A stretch of DNA of 64,000 nt, taken from Cellulophaga baltica (GTDB lineage: Bacteria > Bacteroidota > Bacteroidia > Flavobacteriales > Flavobacteriaceae). The stretch lies in assembly GCF_018861125.1 (NCBI RefSeq), contig NZ_JAHKQN010000018.1, positions 149,142 through 213,141 of the forward strand, written 5' to 3'. Numbering within the stretch: the stretch's first letter is position 1; every line of letters begins with the position of its first letter. Under the pieces are notes generated by a model that was not told the DNA's origin, made no database searches, and saw nothing but the letters and a program-made list of their open reading frames with translations. The position numbers were made by a program, and so were the translations under genes. Shown here in pieces: positions 9,223-17,350 of the stretch.

Positions 9223-9801
9223 ATGAAAATATATACCAAAACAGGAGATAAAGGCACAACAGCATTATTTGGTGGTACGCGTGTACCAAAACATCACATT
9301 CGTATTGATAGTTATGGTACTGTTGATGAACTAAATTCTTGGATTGGCTTAATTCGCGATCAGCAAATAGATATTCATTATAAAGAAATACTTACTACAA
9401 TTCAAAATCATTTATTTACCGTGGGAGCTATTTTAGCCACTGCGCCCGATAAAGCAATTTTGAAGAATGGTAAGGAACGCTTAAATATTAATAAGATTGA
9501 TGATGTTGCAATTCAATTATTGGAAAACGAAATAGATCATATGGAAGATAATTTAGCTCCAATGACGCATTTTATTCTTCCTGGCGGACATACAATAGTG
9601 TCATACTGTCATATTGCCAGAACAGTTTGTCGTAGAGCTGAACGAATTTCATCATTATTAAATGAGGATGAGCCTTTTGAAGAAAATGTATTAGTTTACC
9701 TAAACAGACTCTCTGATTATCTTTTCGTATTATCAAGAAAACTAACATCAGATTTGAATGCAGATGAAATTAAATGGATTCCTAAAAAAAATAAATACTA
9801 A
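9223..9801 (+). CDS. Cob(I)yrinic acid a,c-diamide adenosyltransferase, PduO type
   Basis: Transfers the adenosyl group of ATP to cob(I)alamin to make coenzyme B12. The 192 residues are typical. The N-terminal ATP-binding signature MKIYTKTGDKGTTALFGG is intact, followed by DSYGTVDELNSWIG. FILPGG and the RTVCRRAER helix, carrying conserved Arg and Glu residues of the active site, are present. No B12 synthesis gene is in the window, so the enzyme presumably serves salvage for a B12-dependent enzyme such as methylmalonyl-CoA mutase elsewhere. It begins 1 bp after a small membrane ORF. Confidence 0.93.
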   Translation: MKIYTKTGDKGTTALFGGTRVPKHHIRIDSYGTVDELNSWIGLIRDQQIDIHYKEILTTIQNHLFTVGAILATAPDKAILKNGKERLNINKIDDVAIQLLENEIDHMEDNLAPMTHFILPGGHTIVSYCHIARTVCRRAERISSLLNEDEPFEENVLVYLNRLSDYLFVLSRKLTSDLNADEIKWIPKKNKY

Positions 9802-9858
9802 AACTTTTATTTTCAAGTTATTAAATTGTAATTAATTTTATAATAAACACGAATTAAC

Positions 9859-9888
9859 TTGGTTTTTTCAATTTTAAATTTATTTTTG
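9859..9888 (+). promoter_or_regulatory. Bacteroidota-type promoter of the DUF2795 gene
   Basis: TTGG at 9859-9862 and TATTTTTG at 9881-9888 match the -33 TTG and -7 TAnnTTTG elements with a 19-bp spacer after TTG. The expected start of transcription leaves a leader of about 25 nt before the ATG at 9918. This is the best full promoter match in the window. Confidence 0.6.
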
Positions 9889-9917
9889 CAAAAAAAATAA
9901 AATAATACCACTAACAT

Positions 9918-10142
9918 ATGTATTGGACTTTAGAACTAGCATCTTACTTAAGTGATGCGCCTTGGCCAGCCAGTAAAGATGAGCTTATAGATTACGCAAT
10001 TAGAACCGGTGCTCCACTAGAGGTTGTAGAAAACTTACAATCAATGGAAGAAGAAGGTGGCGAAATCTACGAATCTATTGAAGAAATTTGGCCAGATTAC
10101 CCAACGGAAGAAGATTACCTCTGGAATGAGGACGAATATTAA
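9918..10142 (+). CDS. DUF2795 family small acidic protein
   Basis: A 74-residue cytoplasmic protein, strongly acidic (ends YPTEEDYLWNEDEY). The pattern ELIDYAIRTGAPLEVVENLQSM is the DUF2795 core; members are small and of unknown function, widely conserved in Flavobacteriia. It is monocistronic: its own promoter lies 30 bp upstream and an intrinsic terminator lies 25 bp after the stop. Confidence 0.82.
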   Translation: MYWTLELASYLSDAPWPASKDELIDYAIRTGAPLEVVENLQSMEEEGGEIYESIEEIWPDYPTEEDYLWNEDEY

Positions 10143-10166
10143 ATATTAACTGAATAACATTAAAAA

Positions 10167-10190
10167 AGTCTCATCTGAGGCTTTTTTTTT
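10167..10190 (+). terminator. Intrinsic terminator after DUF2795 gene
   Basis: AGTCTC at 10167-10172 pairs with GAGGCT (one G-T pair) around a short ATCT-type loop, followed directly by a run of T to 10190. It separates the DUF2795 gene from secA. Confidence 0.8.
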
Positions 10191-10210
10191 ACTTAATTTT
10201 GAACCTACAC

Positions 10211-10231
10211 GCTGTAATAGTACTTTACAGC
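10211..10231. repeat. Inverted repeat upstream of secA
   Basis: Perfect 7-bp arms GCTGTAA (10211-10217) and TTACAGC (10225-10231) around a 7-bp spacer, 92 bp before the secA start. It has no T run, so it is not a terminator. It could be an operator or a hairpin in a long secA leader. Confidence 0.45.
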
Positions 10232-10322
10232 TATTTAAGTTCAATTCCATTTTGTCATGCAATGTTATCAAAAAATGCTTTGGTACGGTTATGGCATAAT
10301 ATTTAAAAAATAAATTATAAAT

Positions 10323-13300
10323 ATGAGTTTTATAAATTCTGTCTTAAAAGTCTTTGTAGGCGATAAAGCAAAAAAAGACGTTAAGGTACTACAACCAATA
10401 ATAAATAAAATACATGCTTTTGAAAAAGAGCTAGAACTTTTAACTATTGATGAGATAAGGCAGAAAACAATCGATTTTAAAGAACAAATAAAAGAAGATT
10501 GTAAAGCAATAAACGACAAAATTAATGTTTTAGAAGAAGAAGTAAAAGCTTCAAAAGACATTGATAAAAATGAAGATATTTATGCTGAAATTGATAAGCT
10601 TAAAAAAGAAGTTTATGAAATATCAGAAAAAACGTTAAAAAAGATCCTCCCAGAAGCTTTTGCAGTAGTTAAAGAAACTGCAAAACGATTCGCAAACAAT
10701 CCAACACTAGAAGTTACAGCATCAGAATTTGATAGAGAATTATCGGGCACTAAAGAGTATGTTAGTTTAGAAGGTGATAAAGCTATTTGGAAAAACTCAT
10801 GGAACGCCGCTGGTAAAGAAGTCACTTGGGACATGATACATTATGATGTTCAATTAATTGGTGGTATTGCACTTCACGAAGGTAAAATTGCAGAAATGCA
10901 AACTGGTGAAGGTAAAACCTTAGTTGCAACATTACCTTTATATTTAAATGCCTTAACTGGTAACGGTACTCACCTAGTAACAGTTAACGATTACCTTGCA
11001 AAACGTGATAGCGCATGGATGGCTCCTTTATTCCAATTTCACGGAATGACAATTGATTGCATTGACAATCACCAACCGAACTCTGAAGGTAGACGTGCTG
11101 CTTACAATGCAGACATTACCTACGGTACTAATAACGAATTTGGTTTTGATTACTTAAGAGATAACATGGCACATGCACCAAGTGATTTGGTACAACGTCC
11201 ACATAACTTTGCAATTGTCGATGAGGTCGATTCTGTTTTAGTTGATGATGCTCGTACACCTTTAATTATTTCTGGTCCTGTACCAAAAGGTGATATTCAC
11301 GAATTTGATGAACTTAAACCAAAAGTGAATGATATTGTTCATTTACAAAAACAATATTTAACAGGTGTTTTAGCTGAAGCTAAAAAGTTGATAAACGCAG
11401 GTGACACAAAAGAAGGTGGTTTTCAACTATTACGTGTTCACCGTGGTTTACCAAAAAACAAAGCATTAATTAAATTTTTAAGTGAAGAAGGGGTTAAACA
11501 ATTGCTTCAAAAAACTGAAAATTTCTATATGCAAGATAATAACCGTGAAATGCCTAAAATAGATGAGGCATTATGGTTTGTTATTGATGAAAAAAACAAT
11601 CAAATTGAACTTACTGAAAAAGGTGTTGGTCACATCTCTGGAGAACAAGACAGGGAGTTTTTTGTGATGCCAGATATTGGTGGTGAAATTGCAAAAATAG
11701 AAAACCAAAATCTTGAAGTTGAAGAAGAAGCTGAATTAAAAGAAGAGCTTTTTAAAGAATTTGGCGTAAAAAGTGAACGAATTCATACTTTAAACCAATT
11801 ATTAAAAGCATACACTCTTTTTGAAAAAGATGTGGAATATGTAGTAATGGATAACAAAGTAATGATTGTTGATGAACAAACTGGTCGTATTATGGATGGT
11901 CGTCGTTATTCTGACGGATTACACCAAGCCATTGAGGCTAAAGAAAATGTGAAGATTGAAGCTGCAACACAAACATTTGCAACGGTAACTTTACAAAACT
12001 ACTTTAGAATGTACAGCAAGCTTGCTGGTATGACAGGTACTGCAATTACTGAAGCAGGTGAATTCTGGGAAATTTACGAGTTAGATGTTATGGAAATTCC
12101 TACTAACAGACCAATTGCTCGTGATGACAGAAACGATTTAATTTATAAAACTAAGCGTGAAAAATATAATGCAATTATAGAAGAGGTCACAAAACTTTCT
12201 GCTGCAGGTAGACCAGTTTTAATTGGTACAACATCTGTAGAGATTTCTGAACTTTTATCACGTATGCTTAGCATTAGAAAAGTACCACACAATGTACTGA
12301 ATGCAAAAATGCATAAAAAAGAGGCTGATATTGTTGAAGAAGCTGGTAAAGCTGGTATTGTAACAATAGCAACCAATATGGCTGGTCGTGGTACCGATAT
12401 TAAATTATCAACTGAAGTTAAAAATGCTGGTGGTTTAGCTATTATTGGTACAGAGCGTCATGATTCTCGTCGTGTAGATAGACAGTTACGTGGTCGTTCT
12501 GGTCGTCAAGGAGATCCTGGAAGCTCTCAATTTTATGTTTCTTTAGAAGATAACCTAATGCGTTTATTCGGCTCTGATAGAGTGGCTAAGATGATGGATA
12601 AGATGGGGTTAGAAGATGGTGAAGTTATTCAACATTCAATGATGACCAAATCTATTGAGCGTGCACAGAAAAAAGTTGAAGAAAATAACTTTGGTGTTCG
12701 TAAGCGATTATTAGAGTACGATGATGTAATGAATGCACAAAGGGAAGTTATTTACAAAAGACGTCGTCATGCATTACAAGGCGAACGTTTAAAAGTAGAT
12801 ATCGCAAACATGATTTATGATACTTGTGAAGTTATTGCCGAAGACAATAAAAATGCAAGTGATTATAAAAATTTCGAATTCGAATTAATTAAATATTTTG
12901 CAATCACCTCTCCTATTTCTGAAGATGAGTTTGCTAAAAAGAATGTTACTGAAATAGCTAACATACTTTACAAAGAAGCTTTCGCTCACTATGAGCAAAA
13001 AATGGAGCGTAGTGCTACAACAGCTTATAAAGTTATTAAAAGCGTTTACGAAGACGAAGCAAATAAATTTGAGCGTATCGTTGTTCCTTTTTCTGATGGC
13101 ATCAAAACTTTTAATATTGTTACCAACTTAAAAGATGCCTATGAAAGTGATGGGAAGCAACTGGTGAATGATTTTGAAAAAAATATCACATTAGCAATTG
13201 TTGATGATTCTTGGAAAGTTCATTTACGTAAAATGGATGAATTAAAACAATCTGTTCAACTTGCAGTTCACGAACAAAAAGATCCTCTTCTAATTTACAA

Positions 13301-13688
13301 GTTTGAAGCTTTTGAATTATTCAAAAGAATGATTGAAAAAGTAAACAAAGAAGTTATCTCATTCTTATATAAAGGTGAAATACCAAATGGTAATGATACT
13401 AACATACAAGAAGCTAGAACAACAAGTCGCCCAAAAGAAAAGTTAAACGTTAGTAAAGAAGAAGTTTTAAATAGTGATGAACTCGCTGCACAGAATAGAG
13501 CTGTGGGTCAAAATCAAGGGAATAACAAACCTCAAGTTACCGAAACAATTACAAGAGAAGCTCCAAAAATTGGAAGAAATGACCGTGTAACTATTAAAAA
13601 CGTAATGACTGGTGAAAGTAAAACTGTGAAATTCAAACAAGCAGAGCCTTTAATCACTAAAGGAGAATGGGTTATTACTCAAGAATAG
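10323..13688 (+). CDS. secA: Preprotein translocase ATPase SecA
   Basis: Motor ATPase that drives proteins through SecYEG. Walker A TGEGKT is at 194-199 and DEVD at 300-303; the GTDIKLS and [14 protein letters not shown] helicase motifs follow. At 1121 residues it is longer than the roughly 900 of E. coli SecA. The extra length includes a charged, coiled-coil-like insertion at about 55-105 and a longer segment at about 330-480; I recall similar lengths in other Bacteroidota. The C-terminus ([19 protein letters not shown]) lacks the CxCx8CH zinc motif that binds SecB. Monocistronic, with a strong terminator after it. Confidence 0.97.
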   Translation: MSFINSVLKVFVGDKAKKDVKVLQPIINKIHAFEKELELLTIDEIRQKTIDFKEQIKEDCKAINDKINVLEEEVKASKDIDKNEDIYAEIDKLKKEVYEISEKTLKKILPEAFAVVKETAKRFANNPTLEVTASEFDRELSGTKEYVSLEGDKAIWKNSWNAAGKEVTWDMIHYDVQLIGGIALHEGKIAEMQTGEGKTLVATLPLYLNALTGNGTHLVTVNDYLAKRDSAWMAPLFQFHGMTIDCIDNHQPNSEGRRAAYNADITYGTNNEFGFDYLRDNMAHAPSDLVQRPHNFAIVDEVDSVLVDDARTPLIISGPVPKGDIHEFDELKPKVNDIVHLQKQYLTGVLAEAKKLINAGDTKEGGFQLLRVHRGLPKNKALIKFLSEEGVKQLLQKTENFYMQDNNREMPKIDEALWFVIDEKNNQIELTEKGVGHISGEQDREFFVMPDIGGEIAKIENQNLEVEEEAELKEELFKEFGVKSERIHTLNQLLKAYTLFEKDVEYVVMDNKVMIVDEQTGRIMDGRRYSDGLHQAIEAKENVKIEAATQTFATVTLQNYFRMYSKLAGMTGTAITEAGEFWEIYELDVMEIPTNRPIARDDRNDLIYKTKREKYNAIIEEVTKLSAAGRPVLIGTTSVEISELLSRMLSIRKVPHNVLNAKMHKKEADIVEEAGKAGIVTIATNMAGRGTDIKLSTEVKNAGGLAIIGTERHDSRRVDRQLRGRSGRQGDPGSSQFYVSLEDNLMRLFGSDRVAKMMDKMGLEDGEVIQHSMMTKSIERAQKKVEENNFGVRKRLLEYDDVMNAQREVIYKRRRHALQGERLKVDIANMIYDTCEVIAEDNKNASDYKNFEFELIKYFAITSPISEDEFAKKNVTEIANILYKEAFAHYEQKMERSATTAYKVIKSVYEDEANKFERIVVPFSDGIKTFNIVTNLKDAYESDGKQLVNDFEKNITLAIVDDSWKVHLRKMDELKQSVQLAVHEQKDPLLIYKFEAFELFKRMIEKVNKEVISFLYKGEIPNGNDTNIQEARTTSRPKEKLNVSKEEVLNSDELAAQNRAVGQNQGNNKPQVTETITREAPKIGRNDRVTIKNVMTGESKTVKFKQAEPLITKGEWVITQE

Positions 13689-13712
13689 AAAAAAAATAAT
13701 ACCAATTAGAAT

Positions 13713-13743
13713 AAAACGACAGCTTTTTTTTGCTGTCGTTTTT
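13713..13743 (+). terminator. Intrinsic terminator after secA
   Basis: Perfect 11-bp stem, AAAACGACAGC (13713-13723) with GCTGTCGTTTT (13732-13742), around an 8-T loop. The A-start and T-end let it act in both directions. Confidence 0.88.
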
Positions 13744-13866
13744 GTTTTATTCAAAAACATGGTTAGCTTTACAGTAAGCAACAAAGTTTATCAAGTAAAT
13801 ATTAACAAGGGTTTTCTTATAAAACTAAATAATTTTATTAACTTGATTAAAAGTTAAAAAAACCTA

Positions 13867-15069
13867 ATGGCAAACCGAGCACGCCTAAAGTATAAAACCA
13901 ACCTATTTTTAAAGGTAACCTATATCTCCTCAGCAGTATGCGCTTTATTTGCATTTGCATGTTATTTTCTATTAAACATAAAAGTAGTAATACCTACTAC
14001 GTTATTAATCTATAGCTTACTTAATATTATAAATATTCTTTTATTTTTAAAACACAAGAGAATAACTATCACCTATAATTTAACCTCAATATTTACATTA
14101 ATCAGCACTGTAATAATTACATTATTTAGTGGTGGTATTAATAGTCCATTTATTTTCATGCTCGGGCTTATAGTTTTTGCAAGTTATATAAATGCCAAAA
14201 AGCTCGGAGCGTTTTACTTATACTTGACATTTTTAATAATAACGTTATTATTTTTAGCTAATATTTTTGAACCTTCATTTATAACAAATGAAGTGCCTGA
14301 TGCTTCTAAAAACTGGTTTAGTTTTATAAGTGTATTATTTGCAATGTATTTACTTGGTGCTGTATTTGGTAAATTATTAATTAAAGCTCAAAGTGAAATA
14401 TATTCTTCAAAAGTTGCTTTTGAGAAAAAAGTAAAAGAAAAAGATACTTTAATAAAAGAGGTTCACCATAGAGTTAAAAACAATTTACAAACAGTAAGTA
14501 GTCTTCTTAGTTTACAAGCACGTAGTATAAAAGACACAGAAATTAAAACCATGATAAAAAGTAGCCAAAATAGAGTAAACTCCATGGCTATGGTTCACGA
14601 AATGCTATACATGCGCGAAGATTTATCTAAAATTGAATACAAATCGTATGTGGAAGAATTAAGTGAATACCTTGTAAGATCTATAAAGGGTACTGATAAT
14701 GGAATTAAAGTAGATATAGATATTATTGATATCAATTTAGGAATTGACACTGCTATACCACTTGGCTTACTAATTAATGAAGCTATTACAAATTCATTAA
14801 AATACGGTATAAAAGAAAACACTGGAGGAGAAATAAATATTTCTCTTAAAAAAGAAACTGAAAATGATTATGTATTGAATATAGGTGATAATGGTGAAGG
14901 ATATCCAGAAACTATTACTCCTAAAAATTCAAAATCTTTAGGTCTAAAATTAATTTACAATTTAACACGACAATTAAAAGGTTCCATATTAAAAGACGCT
15001 ACTAAAAAAGGAACTAATTATATTATTACTTTCAAAGAAATTAACCAGACTTTTCACCCGGCTCAATAA
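13867..15069 (+). CDS. Membrane sensor histidine kinase, HisKA_2 type
   Basis: A 400-residue kinase. The N-terminal 170 residues hold about six hydrophobic segments with almost no extracytoplasmic domain, so the signal is probably sensed in or at the membrane. HisKA_2 dimerisation/phosphoacceptor motif EVHHRVKNNLQ puts the phosphorylated histidine at about 201. The ATPase domain has the N box LLINEAITNSLKYG (301-314), G1 DNGEGYP (341-347) and G2 SLGLKLI (357-363). No response regulator is adjacent; it is an orphan kinase. Downstream on the other strand are three small secreted paralogues with activator-type promoters; a link is possible but unproven. Confidence 0.88.
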   Translation: MANRARLKYKTNLFLKVTYISSAVCALFAFACYFLLNIKVVIPTTLLIYSLLNIINILLFLKHKRITITYNLTSIFTLISTVIITLFSGGINSPFIFMLGLIVFASYINAKKLGAFYLYLTFLIITLLFLANIFEPSFITNEVPDASKNWFSFISVLFAMYLLGAVFGKLLIKAQSEIYSSKVAFEKKVKEKDTLIKEVHHRVKNNLQTVSSLLSLQARSIKDTEIKTMIKSSQNRVNSMAMVHEMLYMREDLSKIEYKSYVEELSEYLVRSIKGTDNGIKVDIDIIDINLGIDTAIPLGLLINEAITNSLKYGIKENTGGEINISLKKETENDYVLNIGDNGEGYPETITPKNSKSLGLKLIYNLTRQLKGSILKDATKKGTNYIITFKEINQTFHPAQ

Positions 15070-15082
15070 AGAAGTAATTTAT

Positions 15083-15196
15083 TTACTTTTTCACTCTAAC
15101 TTTAATTATCTTTAATGTTCTTTTTTTATAATTATTGTAAATCAAAAAAATTGTACTAAATACTAGAGACAAAGCTACTACTATTAAAGTCATCAT
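15083..15196 (-). CDS. 37-residue membrane microprotein coupled to first small secreted paralogue
   Basis: The product starts MMTLIVVALSLVFSTIFLIY: one transmembrane helix, then a very basic tail of about 16 residues. The ATG begins 2 nt after the stop codon of the 77-residue secreted protein gene, so translation is probably coupled. A shorter relative with the same spacing follows the third paralogue (16038-16112): the two share TL-V----L-----F-L-Y-N-K along the helix. No family recognised. Conserved placement behind two paralogues argues that it is real. Confidence 0.45.
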   Translation of the reverse strand: MMTLIVVALSLVFSTIFLIYNNYKKRTLKIIKVRVKK

Positions 15197-15198
15197 AA

Positions 15199-15432
15199 TT
15201 AAGCTAATTTAATTTTGTTATATGTTGCTTCAAAAGACAATGCTTTTAAAACTTCGTGATTTTTTGTCTTATATAAACGAACAGTTTTAACATCAGTACT
15301 TTTAATTAACCTCTGTTTTATTAAAACTGTGCTTTTTACTTCGCACGCTTTTACAACTAAAGCAGGTTTATCTTGAGCTTTAGCGATAAATCCTATAAAA
15401 AGAAAAAATATAATAGTTAAAATAGCTTTCAT
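15199..15432 (-). CDS. Small secreted protein, paralogue 1 of 3
   Basis: A 77-residue precursor with a signal peptide (MKAILTIIFFLFIGFIAKAQ) leaving about 57 residues. The C-terminal half aligns with its two upstream neighbours: VRLYKTKNHEVLKALSF, ending KIKLA. This is the most divergent copy, with two extra cysteines-to-charge differences in its middle (one Cys, several Lys). The promoter has the shared direct-repeat architecture (15451-15515). A membrane microprotein starts 2 nt after the stop. I recognise no named family; the mature part is basic and could be periplasmic or released. Confidence 0.7.
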   Translation of the reverse strand: MKAILTIIFFLFIGFIAKAQDKPALVVKACEVKSTVLIKQRLIKSTDVKTVRLYKTKNHEVLKALSFEATYNKIKLA

Positions 15433-15450
15433 GTCTTGGGGTATTCTTCT

Positions 15451-15515
15451 GTAAATATATTACTTAAAAGAAATATATTTTACACCTAGTCGCTCAGCGA
15501 CATGTATCTGTCGGT
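15451..15515 (-). promoter_or_regulatory. LytTR-like direct-repeat promoter, copy 1
   Basis: On the minus strand: ACCGA (15515-15511), AGCGA (15494-15490), TATATTTAC (15459-15451), then the ATG at 15432. The repeat period is 21 bp; the step from repeat to -7 box is 31 bp; the box lies 19 bp before the ATG. There is no -33 TTG, as expected if an activator replaces it. An additional inverted pair CAGCGAC/GTCGCTG (15495-15501, 15514-15520) overlaps the site. The assignment to a LytTR regulator rests on the 21-bp direct-repeat geometry only. Confidence 0.55.
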
Positions 15516-15586
15516 CGCTGAATAATTAACTTCCTTTATTTAACCCATTTTACGCTTTCAAAACTAACTCGTAAAATAAAACTTGT

Positions 15587-15817
15587 TTAAGCTAATTTTG
15601 TTTTCTTAATTTTAGTTGAAAAAGATAATTCTTTTAAAACCTTATAATTTTTGTTCATATATAAACGAGCAACTTCAGTTTCATTACTTGTCATTACTTC
15701 TTTTACTAACACAATATTCTCTTTTTTAGCCGCTTCTTTTACTGATGCTGCATTTTCTTGTGCATTAGCAAAAAGACCGATAAAAAGAACAAATGTGATA
15801 GTTAAAATAGTTTTCAT
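15587..15817 (-). CDS. Small secreted protein, paralogue 2 of 3
   Basis: A 76-residue precursor; signal peptide MKTILTITFVLFIGLFANAQ, mature part about 56 residues. The conserved C-terminal block reads VARLYMNKNYKVLKELSF, ending KTKLA. It is closest to paralogue 3, both in protein and in its upstream DNA, so these two probably arose by the more recent duplication. Unlike the other two it has no coupled hydrophobic ORF after the stop codon. Its promoter is the shared direct-repeat type. Function unknown. Confidence 0.75.
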   Translation of the reverse strand: MKTILTITFVLFIGLFANAQENAASVKEAAKKENIVLVKEVMTSNETEVARLYMNKNYKVLKELSFSTKIKKTKLA

Positions 15818-15835
15818 GACTTGGGTTTTTCTTTT

Positions 15836-15900
15836 GTAAAGGTAGTATTAAGACCAAGTATTCTAATTGTAAATTCGCTTAACACCCATTAAATTTCGCT
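15836..15900 (-). promoter_or_regulatory. LytTR-like direct-repeat promoter, copy 2
   Basis: Minus strand: AGCGA (15900-15896), AGCGA (15879-15875), TACCTTTAC (15844-15836), ATG at 15817. Period 21 bp, step 31 bp, 19 bp to the ATG: the same numbers as copy 1. The 43 bp beyond the distal repeat (15901-15943) align without gaps with the same region of copy 3 at 34 positions, including a GTCTG/CAGAC inverted pair. Confidence 0.6.
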
Positions 15901-16037
15901 GTCTGAATTAAAAGCAGACAAAGTGTTATAATTGCTCGGTAACTGCAAAAAACTTAAATATAGGTTACCGAATTTTTTGGTATTTAAACGAATGAAATAA
16001 AAAGTAAAAGAGCAGTAAAGAAAGCTTTGAAAGTATT

Positions 16038-16112
16038 TTAATCTTTTTGATTAAAATAAAGTAATTGAAAGACTACTGAAATAATAAGTATAAGAACTAA
16101 AAGCGTTAACAC
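16038..16112 (-). CDS. 24-residue hydrophobic peptide coupled to third small secreted paralogue
   Basis: GTG at 16112 begins 2 nt after the stop of the 80-residue secreted protein gene; TAA at 16040-16038. The peptide (M)LTLLVLILIISVVFQLLYF with a short NQKD tail is one membrane helix. It resembles the helix of the 37-residue microprotein behind paralogue 1 and has identical spacing. The non-ATG start and small size make the call tentative. Confidence 0.35.
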   Translation of the reverse strand: MLTLLVLILIISVVFQLLYFNQKD

Positions 16113-16114
16113 TA

Positions 16115-16357
16115 TTATGCTAATTTAGATTTGTTAGCTTTAGTTTTAAAAGCTAATTCTTTTTTTACTTTGTAATTTCTATCCATATATAAACGAGCTA
16201 CAGAATTTTCAGTAGTGTTTAATTCTTTTGTTACATTTTCATTTGCGATAACTACTTGCTCAGTTTTAACTGGATTAGATTCAACTTTAGCATTGTCTTG
16301 TGCATTAGCAAAAAGACCGATAAATAAAACAAATATAATAGTAACAATAGCTTTCAT
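16115..16357 (-). CDS. Small secreted protein, paralogue 3 of 3
   Basis: An 80-residue precursor; signal peptide MKAIVTIIFVLFIGLFANAQ, mature part about 60 residues. The conserved block reads VARLYMDRNYKVKKELAF, ending NKSKLA. The N-terminal half of the mature part varies between copies while the C-terminal 30 residues are kept, and all three end in KLA. Promoter of the shared direct-repeat type; a 24-residue hydrophobic ORF begins 2 nt after the stop. Function unknown. Confidence 0.75.
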   Translation of the reverse strand: MKAIVTIIFVLFIGLFANAQDNAKVESNPVKTEQVVIANENVTKELNTTENSVARLYMDRNYKVKKELAFKTKANKSKLA

Positions 16358-16376
16358 AACTTGGGGTTTTCTTTTT

Positions 16377-16441
16377 GTAAAGGTACCTTCAGTTACAAGT
16401 ATTTAAATTTAAAAATCGCTCAAAAACCCCTATTTTTCGCT
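16377..16441 (-). promoter_or_regulatory. LytTR-like direct-repeat promoter, copy 3
   Basis: Minus strand: AGCGA (16441-16437), AGCGA (16420-16416), TACCTTTAC (16385-16377), ATG at 16357. Period 21 bp, step 31 bp, 20 bp to the ATG. The leader AAAAAGAAAACCCCAAG is nearly identical in all three genes. A further TCGAT lies 40 bp beyond the distal repeat on the plus strand, matched by TCGGT at the same distance in copy 2. Confidence 0.6.
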
Positions 16442-16544
16442 ATCTGAACAAAAAACAGACAAAGTGTATTTAATGCTCGATAACGGAATTTGAGCTAAAA
16501 ATCGGTGGTCGAATCAATGTGTATTTCATCGATACGAATTTAAA

Positions 16545-17228
16545 TTACAATTTTATTAATAGATTAGGATTAGGGCAATTATTACGGTAAAAAGTGGTGT
16601 CTTTTTGATTACACACTCCTGGATAGTCCCCTTTATAGTTTCCTAAATCTTTTATAACTTGAAAATGCAAATGCGGAGCATAGTTTACATTTATATCTGG
16701 AGTGCCTAGTTGAGCTAACACATCCCCTTTAGTAAGAAGTTCTCCTACTACTATATTATTTAATGATTCTATAGATAAATGACCATATAAAGTATAAAAC
16801 TGCTCACCCTTTAAATTATGTTCTAAAATTATAGTAGGGCCGTAATCACCACTGGTATTATTATTTTTAAAACTATGTACTACCCCTTCTAAAGGAACAA
16901 TTACATTTGTTCCTGCTTTTGCCCAATAATCAATACCTAAATGAATGTTTCGGATTGTTTCTTCATTTCCAGAGAAACTACTCTTATCCGCATAGATGTT
17001 TCTTTTCTCTAAATAACCACCATAAGCAACTAAAGCATTATCCTTATTAAGGACCTCCTCTTCAATATATATTTGACAAGCATCAGGATTGGTAATTTTA
17101 ACACCTTTTAATTCCTTATTAGTTTCAGATAAATCTAAGCTCGTATATTTATTTAAAGGAATGCCATTATCTAAGATAGAAATTGGTGCTTCAGATAAAG
17201 AAAATAAATAATGCTCGAATATATTCAT
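16545..17228 (-). CDS. M23-type metallopeptidase-like protein without signal peptide
   Basis: A 227-residue protein with a complete LytM/M23 zinc site: HLGID (H96, D100), YGHLS (H150) and HLHF (H186, H188). These enzymes usually cut peptidoglycan peptides. The N-terminal 90 residues (LDLSETNKEL, VAYGGYLEKRNIY) belong to a flavobacterial subgroup I recognise by pattern. No signal peptide or membrane helix is visible, which is odd for a wall hydrolase: the protein may act in the cytoplasm, leave by another route, or have a different substrate. It is upstream of the small secreted paralogues on the same strand, with about 190 bp between. Confidence 0.82.
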   Translation of the reverse strand: MNIFEHYLFSLSEAPISILDNGIPLNKYTSLDLSETNKELKGVKITNPDACQIYIEEEVLNKDNALVAYGGYLEKRNIYADKSSFSGNEETIRNIHLGIDYWAKAGTNVIVPLEGVVHSFKNNNTSGDYGPTIILEHNLKGEQFYTLYGHLSIESLNNIVVGELLTKGDVLAQLGTPDINVNYAPHLHFQVIKDLGNYKGDYPGVCNQKDTTFYRNNCPNPNLLIKL

Positions 17229-17350
17229 AAGGTTAAAGTATTAAATTACTTTCTCATCTGAAACAATGCTTTTATCATATTATTAACAACTTTTAAATAA
17301 TAGCTACGTAAGTTGTCTTAAAGTAAAACTACTAACATAAAAAAAATATA

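Noticed and set aside
10289..10834. Minus-strand ORFs within secA and its upstream region
   Set aside because: They are serine- and phenylalanine-rich shadows of the acidic, lysine-rich SecA reading frame.
15495..15520. CAGCGAC/GTCGCTG inverted pair as a terminator or palindromic operator
   Set aside because: It overlaps the direct-repeat site of copy 1 and is absent from copies 2 and 3, so the direct repeat is the better explanation.
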